Below, in pieces: positions 59,401-64,000 of a stretch of 64,000 bases of DNA; within the stretch, counting starts at the first letter, position 1, and every line of letters begins with the position of its first letter. The translations under genes were made by a program, and so were the position numbers. The stretch is from Aldrovandia affinis (taxonomy: Eukaryota > Chordata > Actinopteri > Notacanthiformes > Halosauridae). The notes under the pieces are model-generated. The model was given only the letters and a program-made list of their open reading frames with translations. It had not been told where the DNA came from and made no database searches. Where the stretch lies: positions 2,429,318 to 2,493,317 of the forward strand of contig JAINUG010000021.1 in NCBI GenBank assembly GCA_029706075.1. The letters run 5' to 3'.

Positions 59401-62400
59401 CAAGGGCATTGAGAGAGAGTTTAAGGACCCTGGAAACGATAATCTTGAATCGACTATACAGGTAGAGTTATTAGATGTCAGTGAACAACTGCAAGATAAT
59501 ACAGAACACATCAATAGTTTATCAATTGAGACAGAACAAATACATTTAGTAGAAAAACCCAACGCTGATGATGAAAAAGTTGAAAAATTACTTCAGATAT
59601 CTGAAGAATTATTAAAGGAAAAAAACACTGTGCATATTTTTGAAATCCATCTAAATATGACTGACCCTGCTAAAAATGTCACAGACCAAGTAGTCATTTA
59701 TCATTCTGATGGTGCTGTGGCTATAGAAAGTACAGGAACACCTACTCTAACTGCATCTACACAGGGTTTGACTGAAGACAAAATTCCAAATCCGGAGCTT
59801 TTAGCCATAGATAATTCTGGAGCCAAAGTAGACATTGAAAGGGAGGATGAAAAGTCCGCAGCTCATCAAAACAAAGATTATAGCAGTAAGAACACCCAGA
59901 GTCCAACAACAGATCATGGCAGAGACAGGACTTCAGTGTTTAACATCGATCAGACGAATTCACCTAGCTCCACAGAGGCTTTAGTGCACAAGCAAGTAGA
60001 GAAGCCTGACTTTAATCAGATAGACATTCAGGATCCACACACAGATGAAACTCAGAAAAATATTCTTACAGAGGGAGGAAAAGAAGAAAAAAGTTTGAAT
60101 ATGATCCTTTTTGAAAATGTAGATAAGGACATTTCAAAAGAAGAACCATTCAAAATACAAGATGGCAAAGAACAAATTGAGATAATCAAACCCGATATTA
60201 CTGCAACTGCATCAATTCACAGTGAAATATGTAAAACCAATAGCAATACTGAAAAGGAAAAAGAAGAATTCACTTCCACAGGCTATAATCTGGAAGAGGA
60301 CTTTGAAGTAATTGGTGATTTGGAATTAAGAAGTCAAAATGAACAAATCACACAAACCAATCAGGGATCAATGTTAGAATCAATTAAAGTTGACTCTCCA
60401 ACTCAAGGTTCATCTCCTGATAAAACCGATGGAAAGATATATGAAAGTAAAACTCTAAAAGGATTTGCACTGACTGAAGAAGCAGATATAGAATATCAAT
60501 TTAATGAAAGTGAAGAGACAGCGCACAGGAATAAAACGTTAATCAATGAACAGCTGAGTATAACTGAGGGTGAGATGGTAACGGGAGGTCCAGGTGTACT
60601 TCCTGTTAAAGATCTCAAAGAAGTAGAAAATTCTTCCATAAACACTTCAAGACCAAAAGATTATTCAGATCTTTCCCAGTCTGAACCAAAAGATTTACCT
60701 GGAGCAACTGCAGATGGCATGTACAAACAGAAGAGACAAAAAAGAGACATACATTTGAGGGAAATACAATCAGATGGTGATATTAAGTATGTGGATTCTG
60801 AACAGACAGACTCTCAAAGGGTCAAAGGAGACTGTGAACATAGTACAGGCCAGGACAAGTCAATGAATTTTGTCAATGAAGACATAGCATTAACTGATCA
60901 TCAATCATTGCCAGGCAGTCATAGTCAAACAGAGACCTGCATCAATGGTGTTTATGAGGGGAATGTTTGTCAGACGTCTGCTGAACAAGAGAAAACTGAA
61001 GTGCTAAGAGAAACACTGTTTATTGATCAAGCAGAAGAGTTTTCAAATAGAGAGGGGGCTTCCATACTGCCTGGAAGGAAAGTGGGTAAAGATAATCCTA
61101 AGGGGGAAAGCTTTGATCAGTTTGATGAAGTAAATAGTGAAACAAATTCAGAAGGGGAAATGCTGTCAAAAATAAATGACAGTGTGGTTGAAGAACCATC
61201 AGATCAAAATGAAGGAATTGCTGGGTATAATGAGCAAATGTTTATTTCTGACAAAGAAGAGGGAATAAGTTCAACCTCGCAAAGTAAATCCTACAAACCT
61301 CCATCCTCAACAACAGAGGAAAATAATGTACTATATTTAGTAGAAGACTCAAATCAAGACCCGGTGGAAACTATGGCCAAACACATGGGAAATACGGACC
61401 TCTTGAAAAACATCGACAGTTTACCAATGAAACACAGAGATTATACCAAAGACATTTCACAACCCAAAGAGAATGGAGATGAAATACTTCTTGACTCACC
61501 TGTCCTTGTTACTGAAATTAAGTCACAGACTATCTATTCCACAAAGGAAGATCTCAAAGCCACCCAGGTTTTTAAAGAATATAAGAACATGCAAGTACAC
61601 TTGAGTGGTGAAGACATACTGTATTTTTTGGATTTATTTGGGAAGCACAAGCTACTGTGGCTTGATTACTGCTTGGGTAACACTGAAATTGAGGATGAAG
61701 TCCAAAAGAATGACCTGGCTATATTGTCGGATTTTGAACGGATTCTACAATATCACAGTGGAATTATTTATACTTCTACAAAAAGCACACAAGGTGACAG
61801 AAATGTGAAGGAAAAAGACATTCATAATAAAAACATGTCACTCAAAAAACTAGAGATCCTCTTATCTACCGTAAGAAGTAGATACACTACAGAAAATCCA
61901 ACTGTCACAATAAATATGAACCAAGGTGGAGTATTTCTCTAATCGATCATATTCTGTATGTGAGATTATAATGTCATATTTTAGTGTATACATGTATGTA
62001 AGTAACAAGACTGATTATGATTTACCTTTACCTTTATATATGTTGTGTAAAAATAGTGAAATATGACATTTTCTATGATGTTTTGGGGTTTTTTTGCACA
62101 ATTTATGACAAATTGTAAGGCTCATTTGAACAAAATCACATTTATTAATGTTATTGAAGCTAAACTTGATTTTTATTTGTTTGTGTTGTGGAATACAGAA
62201 ATCAGATGTTTTTATTCATTGATTTTATTTGTTTTACATTGCAGGTTCTTAAGCTAACAAATTGCATTACAATTGGGCTCCTCTACTTATTCTGCAGATG
62301 TTGGCAGACCGGGATGCACCACAGCCACTTGCTTCAGTGCTGAGAAAAATGAACACACCTGGGGAGACAATGAGGCAGGTCTGAGAGTGAGAGAGGATTC

Positions 62401-62744
62401 TGAGGAGAGAGACCAGACAGAGTGGAGGGCTGAGCATCCCAGAGAGGGATACATCCACACTACCACCACAGAAAAAAACACTCAGTATATATTTGGTATA
62501 TATATATATACGTATTTTATGTATATATGCTGTGTAACTTATCAATTGAATGACAAGATCACCACATATATGTGTACAACATTTCAGTAGGAAAAACCTA
62601 AAAGTAATATTTAATTTTCTGTTGTGTCCGACAGATGTCTTTGAAGTTTCTGGAGCACTTTTTACTTTTGCTGGTCAACTCACCTTTACAGCATTGGAGC
62701 ATGTTTCATTGGTTTACTCTCTTTTCAAATGGCTCAGCATACAG
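56433..62744 (+). CDS. MIA2: MIA SH3 domain ER export factor 2 (MIA2/TALI, cTAGE5 family), N-terminal and lumenal part, 3' incomplete
   Basis: MIA2 family proteins are membrane receptors at ER exit sites that couple bulky cargo to COPII. Exons: 56,433-56,547, 56,988-57,121, 57,581-57,667, 57,899-61,925 and 62,635-62,744. Splice signals are GT-AG and phases fit, with the large exon ending CAA-G at a GTGGAG donor. Residues 1-22 are a signal peptide (MSITHIILPALLLFFILNHA). Residues about 30-118 form the MIA-type SH3 fold, with YKICGDPECE, PDCRFLNFRKGD, DDLWAGT and FGYFPKEAV, and the four expected cysteines C32, C37, C55 and C118. The 4-kb exon encodes about 1,340 acidic, low-complexity lumenal residues. 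The last exon encodes a hydrophobic segment (SGALFTFAGQLTFTALEH) like the membrane-inserted stretch before the transmembrane helix in TANGO1/MIA2. The transmembrane helix, coiled coils and proline-rich domain lie beyond the window. Confidence 0.93.
61926..61942 (+). other. MIA2: Read-through end of the large MIA2 exon
   Basis: If the donor after 61,925 is not used, the frame continues for five more codons to a TAA at 61,940-61,942. This would give a secreted, membrane-free product of about 1,459 residues. Short secreted forms of MIA2 are known in mammals; use here is inference. Confidence 0.35.
62298..62378 (+). CDS. MIA2: Candidate 81-base MIA2 cassette exon
   Basis: An acceptor TTATTCTGCAG precedes 62,298, and a weak donor GGCAG|GTCTGAG follows 62,378. 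Both boundaries are in phase 1, the same phase as the flanking exons, and the 81 bases are divisible by three. The encoded peptide DVGRPGCTTATCFSAEKNEH continues open, with an acidic composition like the lumenal region. The frame stays open well past the donor. This may be coincidence. Confidence 0.3.
62500..62530. repeat. (TA)n microsatellite, short
   Basis: TATATATATATA run with flanking GTATATAT variants within a MIA2 intron. Confidence 0.85.
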
Positions 62745-64000
62745 GTAAGACATTAATACAAAACATGGGCTGATTTGGATGCCATCCTGCATGAAGTCTC
62801 TGTCTTAAACCAGTTAAAGTAGTCACTTTTTTTTGCCACTGCTGGAGTGTTTTTTCTCTCTTATCTACTGGGAAGTTTGTTGCTTTACTTTCTGCTTTTT
62901 GGGGGTTCAGGCTGGTATTTTCTTGTTTTCATATCTTCTGTTTTCTTTAAAGCATCTTTGTAACAGTTCTCGGTAAAAAGCACTATACAAATAAAATGTA
63001 ATTGAATTTGTGAAAGCGCTGAGGTGATTCATGTCCAAATAGTGGTCAGATGTTGTGACTAAAATGCTCTCTAAACTAGGGAATGTTATTTTTAAGTCCC
63101 CGTACATCCCACACTTGTCCATTATTATCTTACATTATATGTGTAATGGGTGTTTTCTGCACCAATCTGCGGAGAGTGCATACTGTAGACAGAGAAAAGT
63201 AGCAAGCCATTACTAGTCAACTAAAAACATAATTTATTGGAATGATACACCAATTGGATCAATAGCAGAAGGTAATCTAAGCATATCACAGGATTTATCA
63301 ATCAGATCACAAAAACTGTTGACATTCATTTCCAATGGTTTATTTTTTGGATTAAATAATATGAACTTTTTGTAAAGTTGAAAGCTCTTTGTAATGAAAG
63401 TTACCAATGAATGTTGAGGCCAGACTATCCTGTATGATGTTAATCACCTTTAGTTATCTTGATAAAGTGACTGGTTTAACTAAGTTATTAACAAGTGGCT
63501 TTACTGTTCTATGACTAGGTGATTGAGGTTGATAACAAAATAAACCAAAAACAATCTGTGTGCAAGGGTTATCCCATTGTTCGCTGTTATCTGGCTTGCA
63601 ATCCTGTTCCTTTAAGACTGCATGGTGGTATGACTGCTTTAGTGTATGTCATTGTCAGTCTCCCAACGTCATCCAATCCAAGTGAAATTTGATGTGACGA
63701 CCAGGCAGGGTTTCTGAAAGGTTCACTGGAATGTATTTACTTCAGAAGTTGTTTTCATACAGCATAACTTGTTCTGTTCCATCTCGGATATAAAGTATTT
63801 TTTGTAAAAATGTGAGAATTTAATTCAGGTTTTGAGATGGAGTTTTATGAAGTCGATGGGGTGAGTAAAGCGTTGTTTTTAACTATTCGCTAAACTCACC
63901 AGCAGTCAGCTAAGTAGGCTACGTGGTGGGCCGGTTACAAGGCGACAACCAGTACTACTTGTACGATATATCTACATTGCATTATTTCACAAGTTAGCCT
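62745..64000. other. MIA2 intronic sequence, no further sure exon
   Basis: The next expected exon, encoding the LPEGMRP-like and DLYG-like motif and the transmembrane helix, is not found. A possible internal start at 63,837 is listed separately. Confidence 0.5.
63837..63860 (+). CDS. MIA2: Candidate alternative first coding exon of a short MIA2 (cTAGE5-like) isoform
   Basis: The ATG at 63,837 is followed by seven further codons (MEFYEVDG), and after GGG there is a good donor GTGAGT. A TATAAAG motif lies near 63,790, about 45 bases upstream. In mammals the MIA2 locus has an internal promoter for cTAGE5, whose first exon also encodes a very short cytosolic/lumenal lead before the membrane segment. 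The sequence itself is not similar enough to prove this. Confidence 0.25.

Noticed and set aside
63819-63860. Internal MIA2 exon from the TTCAG acceptor at 63,828 to the GTGAGT donor
   Set aside because: It would be in phase with the hydrophobic exon, but the peptide (VLRWSFMKSMG) does not resemble the conserved LPE-RP-YG segment expected next. A first-exon reading seemed slightly better, and neither is proven.

Overview
This window is vertebrate nuclear DNA, almost certainly from a ray-finned fish. Three split genes with clear vertebrate orthologues sit at the right end, and the repeats are typical of fishes: L2-clade LINEs with the eel-type GGATA 3' stem-loop, a 5S rRNA-derived SINE of SINE3 type, a tRNA-derived SINE family, Tc1/mariner remains and palindromic MITEs. 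The L2 tail resembles that of eel UnaL2, but I cannot name the species.

Layout: 1-48,700 is a gene desert in which I recognise no host exon. It holds old transposable elements, several nested in one another, plus microsatellites and stretches that look like conserved non-coding DNA but cannot be tested without alignment. 48,722-53,108 is pinin (PNN) on the minus strand in nine exons. 54,435-56,244 holds the last six coding exons of GEMIN2, also on the minus strand. A 100-N assembly gap lies at 56,269-56,368. From 56,433 rightwards is MIA2 (TALI/cTAGE5 family) on the plus strand, including a single exon of about 4 kb. It runs off the window before its main transmembrane, coiled-coil and proline-rich parts.

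The three genes work in different places: PNN in nuclear splicing and cell adhesion, GEMIN2 in snRNP assembly by the SMN complex, and MIA2 at ER exit sites in large-cargo export. Their adjacency is conserved vertebrate synteny rather than a pathway. From memory the human 14q21 order is GEMIN2-TRAPPC6B-PNN-MIA2. Here PNN and GEMIN2 are direct neighbours without TRAPPC6B, and GEMIN2 is head-to-head with MIA2, so the block has been rearranged.

The observations most worth a second look are: an apparent one-base frameshift in the last PNN exon; the loss of the 5' half of GEMIN2 at the gap; degenerate Trp-Gly repeats in the giant MIA2 exon; a phase-compatible candidate cassette exon and a candidate internal start in MIA2; and two cases of one transposable element nested in another with readable boundaries. 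I found no evidence for a new multi-gene system.
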